From the NCBI GenBank assembly GCA_025361205.1, contig JANYAS010000099.1:1-45998 (forward strand): DNA of 45,998 bases, in the 5' to 3' direction. This document shows positions 33,462 through 42,551 of the stretch, in pieces. The notes under the pieces were generated by a model that saw nothing but the letters and a program-made list of their open reading frames with translations, was not told the DNA's origin and did not search any database. The number at the start of each line of letters is the position of its first letter. The stretch's first letter is position 1. The position numbers and the translations under genes are program-made. The stretch is from Holophagaceae bacterium. Lineage in GTDB: Bacteria; Acidobacteriota; Holophagae; Holophagales; Holophagaceae.

Positions 33462-34845
33462 CGCGTTCTCCATCCTTGACGCGGTTCACCATGCCTTCCG
33501 CCAGCCGCCGAACAGGGTCTTCCATGCCCGCCAGGCTTTCCGCCATCATCAGCTTGGCCGCGTGGCGCGTGGCGTCGCTGGCGTGGTCATCCAGGTACTC
33601 CTGGAGAGTGGCCAGGGCATTGGGTTGGCAGTGGGCCTTGATCTCGCCGGGCTTCGCCAGATCCATGAAATCGGCGCCGGTGCGGCCCATGCGGTAGCAG
33701 CTGGTGCAGAAACTGGGGATGAACCCGGTCTCTGAGAGCTCGCGCACCACTTCGTCGAGACTACGGTGGTCGCCCAGGGAGAACTGGGCCCCGCCTTCCA
33801 GGTCCGTTTCCTCATAGCCGCCCGGGCTGGTGCGGCTGCCGGCGCTGATCTGGCTGATGCCGAGCTGCAGTGCTTCGCGGCGCACCTCGGGCCGCTCCCG
33901 GGTGCTCAGGATAAGACCGGTGTAGGGGACCGCCAGACGGAGGATGGCGATGAGCTTCTTGAAGTCCCCGTCGGTCACGGCGTGGGGCGGGGAGTCGCTG
34001 GTGGCGGAGCCCTCGGCGGGTTCAATGCGCGGCATGCTGATGGTGTGGGGTCCGCAACCGAAGCGCTCCTCGAGGTGTCGCGCGTGGTGCATGATCGCCA
34101 GCAGCTCGAAGCGCCAGTCGTACAGCCCGAAGAGGGCACCGATGCCGACATCGTCGATGCCCGCCAGCATGGCCCGGTCCATGCAGCCCAGCCGCCAGTC
34201 GAAGTCCGCCTTGAGTCCCCGTGGGTGCATCTGGGCGTAGGTCTCGCGGTGGTAGGTCTCCTGGAAGAGCTGGTAAGTGCCGATCTCCGCGTCCCTCAGG
34301 CGGCGGAAGTCAGCCAGATCGAGCGGTGCGATGTTGACGTTCACGCGGCGGATGTTGTCGTTGCCATGGCGCACGCCGTACACGGTTCGGATGGACTCCA
34401 GGATGTAGTCGAGGCCCTCCTTCGGGTAGGCCTCTCCCGCCACCAGCACGAGGCGCTTGTGGCCCTGTTCCAGCAGGCGGCCCACCTCGGCGGCCAGCTC
34501 GGCCTGGTCCAGCGCCCGCCGGGTCAACCCGCGGTTCGAGGCCCGGAACGCGCAGTAGAGGCACTCGTTCGCGCACAGGTTCGACACATACAACGGCGCG
34601 AACAGCACGATGCGGTTGCCGTAGATCTGGTCCTTCACCCAACGGGCGGCCTCGAACAGTTCGGACAGCAGGTCGGGATTCTGGATGGCCATCAGGGGAG
34701 GCAGATCCCCGTCGTCCAGGCCCTGCATCGCCCGGGCCTTGGCCAGGAGTTCACGGATCCGGGCCGGGTCTTCGGCCGGCACCTTTTCCAGTGCCAGGTG
34801 GATGGACGCCTCATCCAGGGGAAAGGTTTCTGATAGGCCATGCAT
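33448..34845 (-). CDS. hydG: [FeFe] hydrogenase radical SAM maturase HydG (tyrosine lyase)
   Basis: 465 residues from ATG 34845, with GGAGG eight bases upstream. The radical SAM motif CANECLYC (C91, C95, C98) and the C-terminal CTSCYRMGRTG motif with a further downstream Cys (the auxiliary cluster carrying the dangler iron) are both present. The enzyme splits tyrosine into CO, cyanide and p-cresol to make the Fe(CO)2CN synthon. It heads the hydG-hydF-hydE run, which matures both HydA1 and HydA2 because no other copy is in view. Confidence 0.95.
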   Translation of the reverse strand: MHGLSETFPLDEASIHLALEKVPAEDPARIRELLAKARAMQGLDDGDLPPLMAIQNPDLLSELFEAARWVKDQIYGNRIVLFAPLYVSNLCANECLYCAFRASNRGLTRRALDQAELAAEVGRLLEQGHKRLVLVAGEAYPKEGLDYILESIRTVYGVRHGNDNIRRVNVNIAPLDLADFRRLRDAEIGTYQLFQETYHRETYAQMHPRGLKADFDWRLGCMDRAMLAGIDDVGIGALFGLYDWRFELLAIMHHARHLEERFGCGPHTISMPRIEPAEGSATSDSPPHAVTDGDFKKLIAILRLAVPYTGLILSTRERPEVRREALQLGISQISAGSRTSPGGYEETDLEGGAQFSLGDHRSLDEVVRELSETGFIPSFCTSCYRMGRTGADFMDLAKPGEIKAHCQPNALATLQEYLDDHASDATRHAAKLMMAESLAGMEDPVRRLAEGMVNRVKDGERDVFC

Positions 34846-34891
34846 GGAAAGAACCTCCGCGGGGGAGTGGTGCAAGCAAAACATAACCTAT

Positions 34892-34912
34892 GGGTCGTCT
34901 AAAGACCAACCC
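34892..34912. promoter_or_regulatory. Imperfect palindrome upstream of hydG
   Basis: GGGTcGTCT-aa-AGACcaACCC: two short inverted blocks (GGGT/ACCC and GTCT/AGAC) around a 2-bp centre, 47 bp before the hydG start in the 84-bp gap to the permease gene. Candidate operator or part of the hydGFE promoter; no known consensus recognised. Confidence 0.25.
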
Positions 34913-34929
34913 TATTGGGGAGACCTTCG

Positions 34930-35802
34930 TCACAACCCTTTCAGCCGTGGCCTGGGCGCCAGGGTGTACCAGGCGATGGTGCCGAGAATCATCACCCCGC
35001 CCAGCAAGGCCCACGGGGAAGGCCGCTCGCCGATGCCGAGGAAGACCCAGATGGGATTGAGCACGGCTTCGAGGGTGCCTGTCACCACCGCAGCGGTGGC
35101 CGAGAGGTGTTTCATGCCCGCGTTGAACAGGAGGTAGGCGAGGCCGATTTGGAAGACCCCGAGGAAGAGCAGGATGCCGGTCTGGGGCAGGGTGGGCCGG
35201 AAGCCGGGCAGGGCCAGGGGCGCGCAGATGGCTGCCACCAGCAGGTTGCCGAGGATGATGGCCCCGATGGGATCGGCCCCGGGGCGGCGCTCCCGCTGCA
35301 GCTTGAGGGTCAGGGAGAAGAGGGCCAGACAGAGACCCGAGAGCACGGCCAACAGGTTGCCCGCAAGGGTGCCCGCGCCCAGGCGGCCCATGAAGAAAAG
35401 ACCCATGGCCGCCAGACAGAGGCCCACGGCCGCCAGGTCGCGGCCGCGCAGGGACCGGCCTGTCACCCAGGGCTCCAGGAACACCAGGTAGATGGGTGCG
35501 GAAAACTGGAGGAAGATCGCGTTCGCGGCGGTGGTGAGCTTGGTGGCGACCACGAAGCAGATCAGCACCCCGGCGTAGGCCACGGCGCAGCCCAGGGTCA
35601 GGGCGTCCAGCCGGGGGAAGGGGCGTCCGCCGCGCAGGCGGACCACGGCGGCAATGGTGAGGGCGGCCACCAGGCTGCGGGCGAAGGCGATCTGCAGGGC
35701 ACCCAGCGGCAACACCTTGATGAAGAGGCCGCTGGAACTCCAGAGCAAGGCCGCCAAAGCCACCAGGGCCGCGCCCCGCACATGATTCGGGTGTTGTGTC
35801 AT
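34930..35802 (-). CDS. EamA/DMT-family permease
   Basis: 290 residues from ATG 35802 with about ten hydrophobic segments in two similar halves, as in EamA drug/metabolite transporters (RhaT/YdcZ relatives). Typical stretches are ALLWSSSGLFIKVLPLGALQ near the start, LQFSAPIYLVFLEPW, and in the second half GLAYLLFNAGMKHLSATAA and LEAVLNPIWVFLGIGE. Inner-membrane exporter or importer of a small metabolite; the substrate cannot be told from sequence. It lies between the two maturation gene sets but on the opposite strand from hypC, so a hydrogenase role is not implied. Confidence 0.88.
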   Translation of the reverse strand: MTQHPNHVRGAALVALAALLWSSSGLFIKVLPLGALQIAFARSLVAALTIAAVVRLRGGRPFPRLDALTLGCAVAYAGVLICFVVATKLTTAANAIFLQFSAPIYLVFLEPWVTGRSLRGRDLAAVGLCLAAMGLFFMGRLGAGTLAGNLLAVLSGLCLALFSLTLKLQRERRPGADPIGAIILGNLLVAAICAPLALPGFRPTLPQTGILLFLGVFQIGLAYLLFNAGMKHLSATAAVVTGTLEAVLNPIWVFLGIGERPSPWALLGGVMILGTIAWYTLAPRPRLKGL

Positions 35803-35891
35803 GGCCCCATTGGAGCACGGGCCTCTGCAACTTGTGATCGCAGCGGAAGGGGGAAGGACTAACCTGGGGCGCACCTCCACCTGGAGTCCCC

Positions 35892-36134
35892 ATGTGTCTC
35901 GGCGTTCCCGGCCAGATTCTCGATGTGGTGGAATCCCCCCTGCGCATGGGACGGGTGGCCTTCGGGTCCACGGTGAAGGAGGTGAGCTTGGCCTGCGTGC
36001 CCGAGGCCGGCCCAGGGGCCTGGGTGGTGGTCCATGCGGGACTGGCCCTGGATCAGTTGGACGAGGCGGAAGCCCGGCTGATGCTGGAAAGCTTGAATGA
36101 ACTGGCGGCCAGCTGGGGCGAGGAGGGCCTGTGA
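35892..36134 (+). CDS. hypC: Hydrogenase assembly chaperone HypC
   Basis: 80 residues beginning MCLGVPGQI, the family signature with the essential Cys2. HypC bridges HypD and the hydrogenase large-subunit precursor while the Fe(CN)2CO unit is made. Its stop overlaps the hypD GTG start. First gene of hypCDE, divergent from the permease with 89 bp between. Confidence 0.94.
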   Translation: MCLGVPGQILDVVESPLRMGRVAFGSTVKEVSLACVPEAGPGAWVVVHAGLALDQLDEAEARLMLESLNELAASWGEEGL

Positions 36135-37234
36135 AGTTCGTGGATGAATTCCGCAGTGGCAAGGCCGCTCATACGCTGGCAGAAGCCATCCGACGGAAGG
36201 TGACGCGGCCCTGGTCGCTGATGGAAGTCTGCGGAGGACAGACCCATGCCATCGCCCGGTTTGGGCTGGACGAACTGCTGCCCAAGGAGATCAACCTTAT
36301 CCACGGACCTGGCTGCCCGGTGTGCGTGACGCCGGTGGCCCTCATCGACCAGGCCCTGGCCATCGCCGCGCGCCCGGGCGTGACCTTCTGCTCCTTCGGC
36401 GACATGCTGCGGGTGCCCGGCAGTGCGGAGGACCTGTTCTCGGTGAAGAGCCGCGGCGCCGACGTGCGCGTGGTGTACTCGCCCCTGGATGCCCTGGCGC
36501 TCGCTAGGGACCTGCCGGGCCGCGAGGTGGTGTTCTTCGCCGTGGGCTTCGAGACCACGGCCCCGGCCAATGCGCTGGCCGTATCCCAGGCGAAGAAGGA
36601 AGGGCTCCGGAATTTCTCCATCCTGGTCTCCCACGTCCGGGTGCCGCCGGCGCTGGAGGCCATCCTCGCCTCACCCCAGCGGCGGGTGGATGCCTTTCTC
36701 GCTGCGGGCCACGTCTGCAGCATCATGGGCACCGAAGAGTATTACCCCCTGGTGGCCAAGTTCCATGTGCCCATCGTGGTCACGGCCTTCGAACCGGTGG
36801 ACCTGCTCCAGGGCATCTTCATGGCCGTGTCCCAGCTTGAGGAGGGCCGAGCCGAAGTGGAGAACCAATACACCCGGCTGGTGAAGGCCGGGGGCAACCG
36901 CCCCGCCCAGCAACTCATCCAGGAGGTGTTCCAGGTGGTGGACCGCACCTGGCGGGGCATCGGGGCCATTCCGAACAGCGGCTTCGGCCTGCGGGAGGCC
37001 TATGCAGCCTTCGACGCGGCCCAGCGTTTCGGGGTATCCGACGTGGGCGGTCCGGAATCCCCGGACTGCCAAAGCGGTTTGGTCCTCCAGGGGCTGCTGA
37101 AGCCCACCCAGTGCCCGGCCTTCGGGACCATCTGCACCCCCGAACATCCCCTGGGCGCCACCATGGTCTCCTCCGAGGGCGCCTGCGCGGCCTACTACCG
37201 CTACCGGCGGTTCGAGCCGGCGAAGGCTTTGTGA
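36131..37234 (+). CDS. hypD: Hydrogenase Fe(CN)2CO assembly protein HypD
   Basis: 367 residues from GTG 36131 (GTGA overlap with hypC). Conserved motifs are [22 protein letters not shown] and [13 protein letters not shown], with C-terminal 4Fe-4S cysteines ([28 protein letters not shown]). HypD holds the iron while cyanide groups from HypE are attached. Its stop overlaps the hypE ATG. Confidence 0.96.
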   Translation: MKFVDEFRSGKAAHTLAEAIRRKVTRPWSLMEVCGGQTHAIARFGLDELLPKEINLIHGPGCPVCVTPVALIDQALAIAARPGVTFCSFGDMLRVPGSAEDLFSVKSRGADVRVVYSPLDALALARDLPGREVVFFAVGFETTAPANALAVSQAKKEGLRNFSILVSHVRVPPALEAILASPQRRVDAFLAAGHVCSIMGTEEYYPLVAKFHVPIVVTAFEPVDLLQGIFMAVSQLEEGRAEVENQYTRLVKAGGNRPAQQLIQEVFQVVDRTWRGIGAIPNSGFGLREAYAAFDAAQRFGVSDVGGPESPDCQSGLVLQGLLKPTQCPAFGTICTPEHPLGATMVSSEGACAAYYRYRRFEPAKAL

Positions 37235-38277
37235 TGGCCGAGCCGCTCGCCCTTGCCTGCCCGCGCCCCCTGCGCCACGACACCGTCCAGATGGCCCATG
37301 GGGGCGGGGGACGGCTCATGAAGGAACTCATCGAAGGGCTGTTCCTGCCGGTCCTGGGCGCGGATCCCGCAGGCCTGCATGACAGCGCGGTCATCGAGGC
37401 GGGCGGGGCGCGGCTGGCCTTTACGACGGATGGCTTTGTCGTCCATCCCCGGGTGTTTCCCGGCGGCGACCTGGGGGAACTGGCGGTCTACGGCACGGTG
37501 AACGACCTGGCCATGGCGGGGGCCAAGCCCCTGGCCCTGTCCAGCGCCTTCATCCTGGAAGAGGGCCTGCCCTTCGCGGAACTGTCGCCCCTGGTGGTGT
37601 CCATGAAGACCGCGGCGGACCGCTGCGGCGTGCGGCTTGCCACCGGCGATACCAAGGTGGTGGATCGGGGCAAGGCCGACGGCGTCTTCATCACGACCGC
37701 AGGCATTGGCCTCATCCCGGCGGGCGTGGACATCCATCCCCGGCGGGTGCGTCTGGGGGACGCGGTCCTTGTTAGCGGGGACCTGGGCCGCCACGGCATT
37801 GCCGTGATGTCGGTGCGGGAGGGGATCCAGTTCGAATCGCCCATCACCAGCGACTGTGGGCCGGTCCACCACCTGGTTGCGGCCCTGCTGGACGCAGGGT
37901 TGGACCTCCACTGTCTCCGGGACCCCACCCGGGGCGGCCTGGCCTCCGTGCTGAACGAAATTGCCTCAGCGGCGGGCGTGGCCATCGAGGCCGAAGAGGC
38001 CGCAATACCTGTGGACGAGGCCGTGACCGCCGCCTGCGAGATCCTGGGCCTCGATCCGTTCTATGTCGCCTGCGAGGGCCGCATGGTGGTCTTCCTACCC
38101 GAGGGCCAGGCGGGGCAGGCCCTGGACCTGCTACGCGCCATCCCCGAAGGCGCGGGCACGGCTCGGATCGGCCGCGTGGTGGCCGGTCCCGCCGGGCGCG
38201 TCAGCCTGCGCACAGCCCTTGGCACTTCGCGTCTGCTGGACTTGCTGAGCGGCGAGCAGCTGCCGCGGATCTGCTAG
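37234..38277 (+). CDS. hypE: Carbamoyl dehydratase HypE
   Basis: 347 residues from ATG 37234 (TGATG overlap with hypD). MAHGGGGRLMKELIE at the start and FTTDGFVV are PurM/HypE signatures. The protein ends PRIC, whose terminal Cys accepts the carbamoyl group from HypF and is dehydrated to the thiocyanate. The stop codon TAG (38275-38277) shares two bases with the stop of the convergent anti-sigma gene. Confidence 0.96.
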   Translation: MAEPLALACPRPLRHDTVQMAHGGGGRLMKELIEGLFLPVLGADPAGLHDSAVIEAGGARLAFTTDGFVVHPRVFPGGDLGELAVYGTVNDLAMAGAKPLALSSAFILEEGLPFAELSPLVVSMKTAADRCGVRLATGDTKVVDRGKADGVFITTAGIGLIPAGVDIHPRRVRLGDAVLVSGDLGRHGIAVMSVREGIQFESPITSDCGPVHHLVAALLDAGLDLHCLRDPTRGGLASVLNEIASAAGVAIEAEEAAIPVDEAVTAACEILGLDPFYVACEGRMVVFLPEGQAGQALDLLRAIPEGAGTARIGRVVAGPAGRVSLRTALGTSRLLDLLSGEQLPRIC

Positions 38278-39053
38278 CGCACCGCGCCAAAGACACCTCG
38301 CCAGCCCTCGAACCGAATGCCGCCTTCCAGGTGCACCAAGGCCCAGCATTCCCCGCGGGGGTCGGCTTCGGGGGCGTGGAGGTGGCCGGGAACGTGGGCC
38401 ATCCAGTCGCCGGGGCTGAGGTGGGCCGGTCCGTCCTGGAGGCCGCCGCAGAGGAGTAGGGAGACCTCCGGGCCGAGGTGATCGTGCCTGGGCACGGCGC
38501 ATCCGCCTTCGAGTTTCGCGAGGCTGAGCACGGCCCCGCTGCGAGGATCCTCCAGAAGCCGGGCAACCTGGCCGCCCCCCAGGCCATGGCGGGTCCAGCG
38601 CCACTGGGTTTCCGGCGGCAGATGGGGGCGAAGGGCTTCCAGGGGATCCCGGGAGAGGGAAATGGCCTGGCCCGAGCCGCGGGTTTCCCGGCAGGGACCG
38701 CATTGGCCGAGGTGGACGCGCAGCAGGAGGGCCAGGAGATGGTCTCCGCCCGGTGCCAGCGCTCCCCAGGCTTCGGGTTCAGGGTGATGCTGGGGGCCGC
38801 GGGGCAGGCGTCCTTCCCGGAGCGCGGCCAGGGCGCCCGACAGGGCAAGCTCGGCAATGGGGGTCGATTCTTCATCCCAGGCTTGGCGCAACAGGGCGGG
38901 AGTCCGTTCGAAGGCATCGAGGAAGATCTGACACGGGGAGCAGAGGGCCAGATGGAGCTTGATGCCCAGCCAGTCCAGGGGCCCAAGGGCGCCCTCTTCG
39001 TAGTCGGTCAGCAGCCCGGTGACACGTTCGCAGCTGGGGATCAGAAAGGTCAT
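38274..39053 (-). CDS. ChrR-like anti-sigma factor: Zn-finger region plus cupin
   Basis: 259 residues. The N-terminal part has a zf-HC2-like motif (LHLALCSPCQ, about 33-42), as in zinc anti-sigma factors. A second copy of the pattern appears further on (RVHLGQCGPCRE, about 112-123). The C-terminal half is a cupin (SLAKLEGGCAVPRHDH; GDWMAHVPGHLHAPE) with His ligands like ChrR. It overlaps the sigma gene upstream (ATGA), so it is probably that factor's cognate inhibitor. ChrR relatives respond to singlet oxygen or peroxides; the signal here is unknown. Confidence 0.8.
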   Translation of the reverse strand: MTFLIPSCERVTGLLTDYEEGALGPLDWLGIKLHLALCSPCQIFLDAFERTPALLRQAWDEESTPIAELALSGALAALREGRLPRGPQHHPEPEAWGALAPGGDHLLALLLRVHLGQCGPCRETRGSGQAISLSRDPLEALRPHLPPETQWRWTRHGLGGGQVARLLEDPRSGAVLSLAKLEGGCAVPRHDHLGPEVSLLLCGGLQDGPAHLSPGDWMAHVPGHLHAPEADPRGECWALVHLEGGIRFEGWRGVFGAVR

Positions 39054-39673
39054 CGCGCCTCCGGCTCGGGGGCGAATTCGGGGAGCAGGGCGCGCAAAGC
39101 CAGACGGGCCCGGTGGACCCGCTGGCGCACCAGCTCGCGGGTGATGCCGAGGTGGCGGGCGATTTCATCGGTGTTCCAGCCTTCGAGGTCGCGCAGGACG
39201 AACACGGCCCGCTGGTCATCGGAAAGCCTGTCCAGGCCCGCCCGGACCTTGGCCTTCAGCTCCTCCTGCTCGACTTTCATCAGCGCCTCCGCGTCCTCGC
39301 TCCAGTCGAGAATCGTGTCCGTGTTCATGTGATGCCCGTCGTCCCCGAAACGTGGCATCAGATCCTCGATGGCGTCCTCCCGGCGCCGCGCGCGCTTCCG
39401 GCGGGCCATCAAGGCCTGGTTCACGCAGATCCGGTAGGCCCAGGTGCTGAACTTGCTGGCGCCCTGGAAATTGGGGAGTTCCCGGTGCAGGGTGAGGAGG
39501 GCGTCCTGGAGGGCGTCCTGACTTTCGGCCTCGTTACCCAGGATGCGGTCGATCACCCGGAACAGCATGCCGAGGTGGGGGCGCACCAGGGCCTCAAAGG
39601 CCTCGGGGTCCCCCTGGGCGGCGGCCTGGACGAGGACCGTATCGGGACGGATCGGCAGGCCCGGCTCAAGCAT
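39050..39673 (-). CDS. ECF-type RNA polymerase sigma factor
   Basis: 207 residues from ATG 39673. Region 2 is seen as AFEALVRPHLGMLFRVIDRILG and ALQDALLTLHR...FSTWAYRICVNQALM, and region 4 as LDRLSDDQRAVFVLRDLEGWNTDEIARHLGI with the RQRVHRARLALR recognition helix. The linker holds an acidic insert (FGDDGHHMNTDTILDWSEDAEA). It overlaps the histidine kinase gene upstream by 8 bp and the anti-sigma gene downstream by 4 bp. Confidence 0.92.
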   Translation of the reverse strand: MLEPGLPIRPDTVLVQAAAQGDPEAFEALVRPHLGMLFRVIDRILGNEAESQDALQDALLTLHRELPNFQGASKFSTWAYRICVNQALMARRKRARRREDAIEDLMPRFGDDGHHMNTDTILDWSEDAEALMKVEQEELKAKVRAGLDRLSDDQRAVFVLRDLEGWNTDEIARHLGITRELVRQRVHRARLALRALLPEFAPEPEAR

Positions 39674-40898
39674 CGGCGGGCCTGGGGAGGCGGGGCAGGC
39701 GGATGGTGAAGTCCGAACCAAGCCCAGGCCCGCGGCTGAAGGCCCGGACCTCGCCCCCATGCCGGCTGGTGATCTCCTGAACCAGGAAGAGGCCCAGGCC
39801 CGTGCCGGCGACCTGGCGGGTCATCTCATCGCCCACCCGGAAGAATCGGCTGAAGACCCGAGGCAGATCCTTGGGTGACAGGCCGTGGCCCAGGTCGCTG
39901 ACCACGATCATCACGTCGTCGCGGTCGCCATCCAGCGTGACTGTGGTCTGGCGGGGTTCGGCGGCGTATTTGAAGGCATTGGAAAGCAGGTTCTCGACCA
40001 CGGTACCCAGGGCCTTGGAATCGGCGTTCACCCAGAGGGATTCAGCGGTGAATTCCAGTCGGAGTCCCAGGGCGCCAGGGTCCAGCCGCTGGTCCATGGC
40101 CTCGCAGATTCCCCGGAGCCAGGGGCCGAGCTGGAGGGGAGTGAGGTGCAATACCAGGCTGCCGGATTCCGCCCTGGCCACATCGAGGAGGTTGCCCACT
40201 AGTTCGTTGAGCCGGTAGAGGTCCTTCTCCATGAGGTCGTGGATCCGCTGCCGCTGTTCCTCCGGGAGGCTGCGGGTGAAGATGGTCTCGGTCCAGACCC
40301 GCAGGGAGGCGATGGGCGTCTTGAGCTCGTGGGTGACGGCCGAGGTGAAGTTGCGCTGGCGGAGCCGCAGATCCAGCTCCTCCGACAGCTTCCGGTAGAG
40401 GAGCACGAGCCCGGACAGCACCACCACCACCATGAAGGCGCCTTCGGTGGCGGCTCGGAAGACCGAGTGCCAGCGCTGGTTCTGCAGCTCGAGCAGAGGT
40501 TCGGGGCGCAGGGCGAGAAAGGCCGAACCGTCCAGGAGGACCAGATCGTCAGGCGAGAGCGGCTCAGGCACCACGGCCACGTGCGGAAACATCCGCTGGA
40601 TGGCTTGGCGACGCTGGTCCAGGCTGGGCAGCGCGGCGAACCGACCCTCCACGACGCCCACGGCACCGGTGCGGGAGGAGGGGTCGGGGCGGGCGTGGGT
40701 GTAGGCAAGGATGCCGAGGCTGTCCATCTGCCAGGCCTCGGCGCGGCTGGCTTTCAGGGCCTGGGTGCGGGCCTGCAGCAGCCGCCCCGATTCCCGGATC
40801 TGCACGTTGATCCACCAGCCCACCTGGACAAATAGCACCAGCGAGACCGCCAGAAAGATGATCCGCTGCAGCGGGAAGGTGGGGGGGCGATACGCCAT
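39666..40898 (-). CDS. Membrane sensor histidine kinase
   Basis: 410 residues from ATG 40898. Two membrane helices (IIFLAVSLVLFVQVGWWI near the N-terminus and GAFMVVVVLSGLVLLY at about 175) flank a periplasmic domain of about 130 residues with no recognised fold. Then come HisKA (TSAVTHELKTPIASLRV) and HATPase motifs (NLLSNAFKYA, DLGHGLS, GTGLGLFL). It is co-transcribed with the sigma and anti-sigma genes, an uncommon pairing of two signalling principles. No cognate response regulator is adjacent. Confidence 0.9.
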   Translation of the reverse strand: MAYRPPTFPLQRIIFLAVSLVLFVQVGWWINVQIRESGRLLQARTQALKASRAEAWQMDSLGILAYTHARPDPSSRTGAVGVVEGRFAALPSLDQRRQAIQRMFPHVAVVPEPLSPDDLVLLDGSAFLALRPEPLLELQNQRWHSVFRAATEGAFMVVVVLSGLVLLYRKLSEELDLRLRQRNFTSAVTHELKTPIASLRVWTETIFTRSLPEEQRQRIHDLMEKDLYRLNELVGNLLDVARAESGSLVLHLTPLQLGPWLRGICEAMDQRLDPGALGLRLEFTAESLWVNADSKALGTVVENLLSNAFKYAAEPRQTTVTLDGDRDDVMIVVSDLGHGLSPKDLPRVFSRFFRVGDEMTRQVAGTGLGLFLVQEITSRHGGEVRAFSRGPGLGSDFTIRLPRLPRPADA

Positions 40899-40963
40899 GC
40901 CCCTATCTTGGGACAAACCGGGCCCCTTGGCAGCCTCGTCAGTACCGGCCATTCTGAAAGTCC

Positions 40964-42409
40964 ATGGCCACCTCGGATCAATCCTCGGGTCCCAAGTCGA
41001 TCCAACAACCCACCACGGGCGGCTCCGGGCCCAAGCAGCTGCCTGCGGCCCAGCCCCAGCGGCCTCAAGGTGCCGAGCTGCTGGCCGAGTTACTGCAGAC
41101 CCAGCGGCAGCTCACCCAGGCCGCGCACGAGACCCGGGATCTGCGCGCCAAGCTGGGCCGCCGATCCCACCAGATGCAGGTGCTCCAGCACGTGTCCGAA
41201 ATCCTGGCCGCCACCTCCAAGGGGGGCCAGGTGGTCAGCGTGGTGCTCGACGTGCTCGCCCAGGAGTTCCACTGCCAGAGGGCCGTGGTCTGGACCCTGG
41301 AAGACGGCGGCGCAGGCTATGTCCCCAAGGAAGGTACCGGCCTGGCCAGGGCCGAGTGGTCCTCGCTGCGGCTGCCGGCCCCGAATCCCTTTCCGGAGAC
41401 GCCCCTGGTGCTCTTTCAGAGCCAGTGGCTGGATCCCGCGGGGGGGAGCGCGATCCTCAAAAGCCTCCAGGGTACCGACGAGGCGCCCCTCTACTTCATC
41501 CCCTTCGAGCACCAGTTACTCCTTCTGGGCTTCGCCATCCTCGCCATGCCAGGGGGGGCCCGGCGCTGGGAGGAGGAGGACCTCGACTCCATCACGATTC
41601 TCCAGCGGCAGGCGGCCATCTCGCTCTACAACGCTTGGCTGTTTCGGGATCTGTCCGAACAGCGCGACACCCTCCAGCGCCAGACCCTCGAGCTGGAGCG
41701 CGTCAATGACGCCTTGCGCGAGGCGGACCAACTGAAGAGCGAATTCCTGGCCCTGACCAGTCATGAATTGCGCACCCCGCTGACCGGCATCCTGGGCTTC
41801 ACCCGGTTGGTGATGGACGGGCTCTACGACGACGCGGACGAGATGCGCTCCATGCTCCAGGACAGCTACACCTCCGGTCAGCACCTGCTGGGGCTGCTCA
41901 ATGACATTCTTGACCTGGCCAAAATCGAGTCGGGAAAACTCGAGGTTCACCCCGAGCCCTTCAGCCTGTCCGTGCTCCTGGAGGAAGTGAAACCCATCGT
42001 CGAAGGCTACCCGCGGAAGCCTGGCGTGGAAGTGGTCTGGCCCGACATCCAGGACATCCCCGAGGTGCTGGTGGATCCCAACCGGCTGAAGCAGGTGCTC
42101 CTCAACCTGCTGTCGAATGCCCTCAAGTTCACCAAGGTCGGCTTCGTCGCCATCGAGGTGGAACGGCACCCGGGCATGATCGCCCTGCTGGTCGTGGATA
42201 CGGGCATCGGCGTGAGCCATGACGCCCAGGCGCGGCTGTTCCAGAAATTTGCCCAAGCCGAGGGCGGTCACAGTCGCGAATTTGGCGGAACCGGTCTCGG
42301 CCTGGTGATCAGCAAGCACATGATGGAGATGATGGGCGGCACCATCAGCCTGAGCAGCGCAGGCCTAGGCAAGGGCAGCTCCCTGAAGATCACCATGCCC
42401 ATCGCCTGA
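40964..42409 (+). CDS. Soluble GAF-domain histidine kinase
   Basis: 481 residues. A Gln/Pro-rich start is followed by a coiled segment (LLAELLQTQRQLTQAAHETR), a GAF-like sensor (about 75-220, VLQHVSEILAATSKGGQVV), a helical linker, HisKA (FLALTSHELRTPLTGILGF) and HATPase (NLLSNALKF, DTGIGVS, GGTGLGLVI). There are no membrane segments, so it senses a cytoplasmic signal. It is transcribed divergently from the membrane kinase with 65 bp between. The partner regulator is not in the window. Confidence 0.9.
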   Translation: MATSDQSSGPKSIQQPTTGGSGPKQLPAAQPQRPQGAELLAELLQTQRQLTQAAHETRDLRAKLGRRSHQMQVLQHVSEILAATSKGGQVVSVVLDVLAQEFHCQRAVVWTLEDGGAGYVPKEGTGLARAEWSSLRLPAPNPFPETPLVLFQSQWLDPAGGSAILKSLQGTDEAPLYFIPFEHQLLLLGFAILAMPGGARRWEEEDLDSITILQRQAAISLYNAWLFRDLSEQRDTLQRQTLELERVNDALREADQLKSEFLALTSHELRTPLTGILGFTRLVMDGLYDDADEMRSMLQDSYTSGQHLLGLLNDILDLAKIESGKLEVHPEPFSLSVLLEEVKPIVEGYPRKPGVEVVWPDIQDIPEVLVDPNRLKQVLLNLLSNALKFTKVGFVAIEVERHPGMIALLVVDTGIGVSHDAQARLFQKFAQAEGGHSREFGGTGLGLVISKHMMEMMGGTISLSSAGLGKGSSLKITMPIA

Positions 42410-42444
42410 GGGGGTGGGTGATTCCGCCGAGCGGCTGTTCCCGG

Positions 42445-42466
42445 CCGCGGATCTGGCGATCCGCGG
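42445..42466 (+). terminator. Perfect 9-bp hairpin after the GAF kinase gene
   Basis: CCGCGGATC (42445-42453) and GATCCGCGG (42458-42466) with a 4-nt loop, 36 bp after the kinase stop. No T-tract follows. Probable 3' end structure separating the kinase gene from the aminotransferase gene. Confidence 0.5.
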
Positions 42467-42551
42467 TAAGGGAAAAGCAGGGGTGTCTGGGCTTCGAACT
42501 AGCCCACGGCGGGCATCGTGGGAGAATGGCTGCTTGATCGACGGAGCCTCC

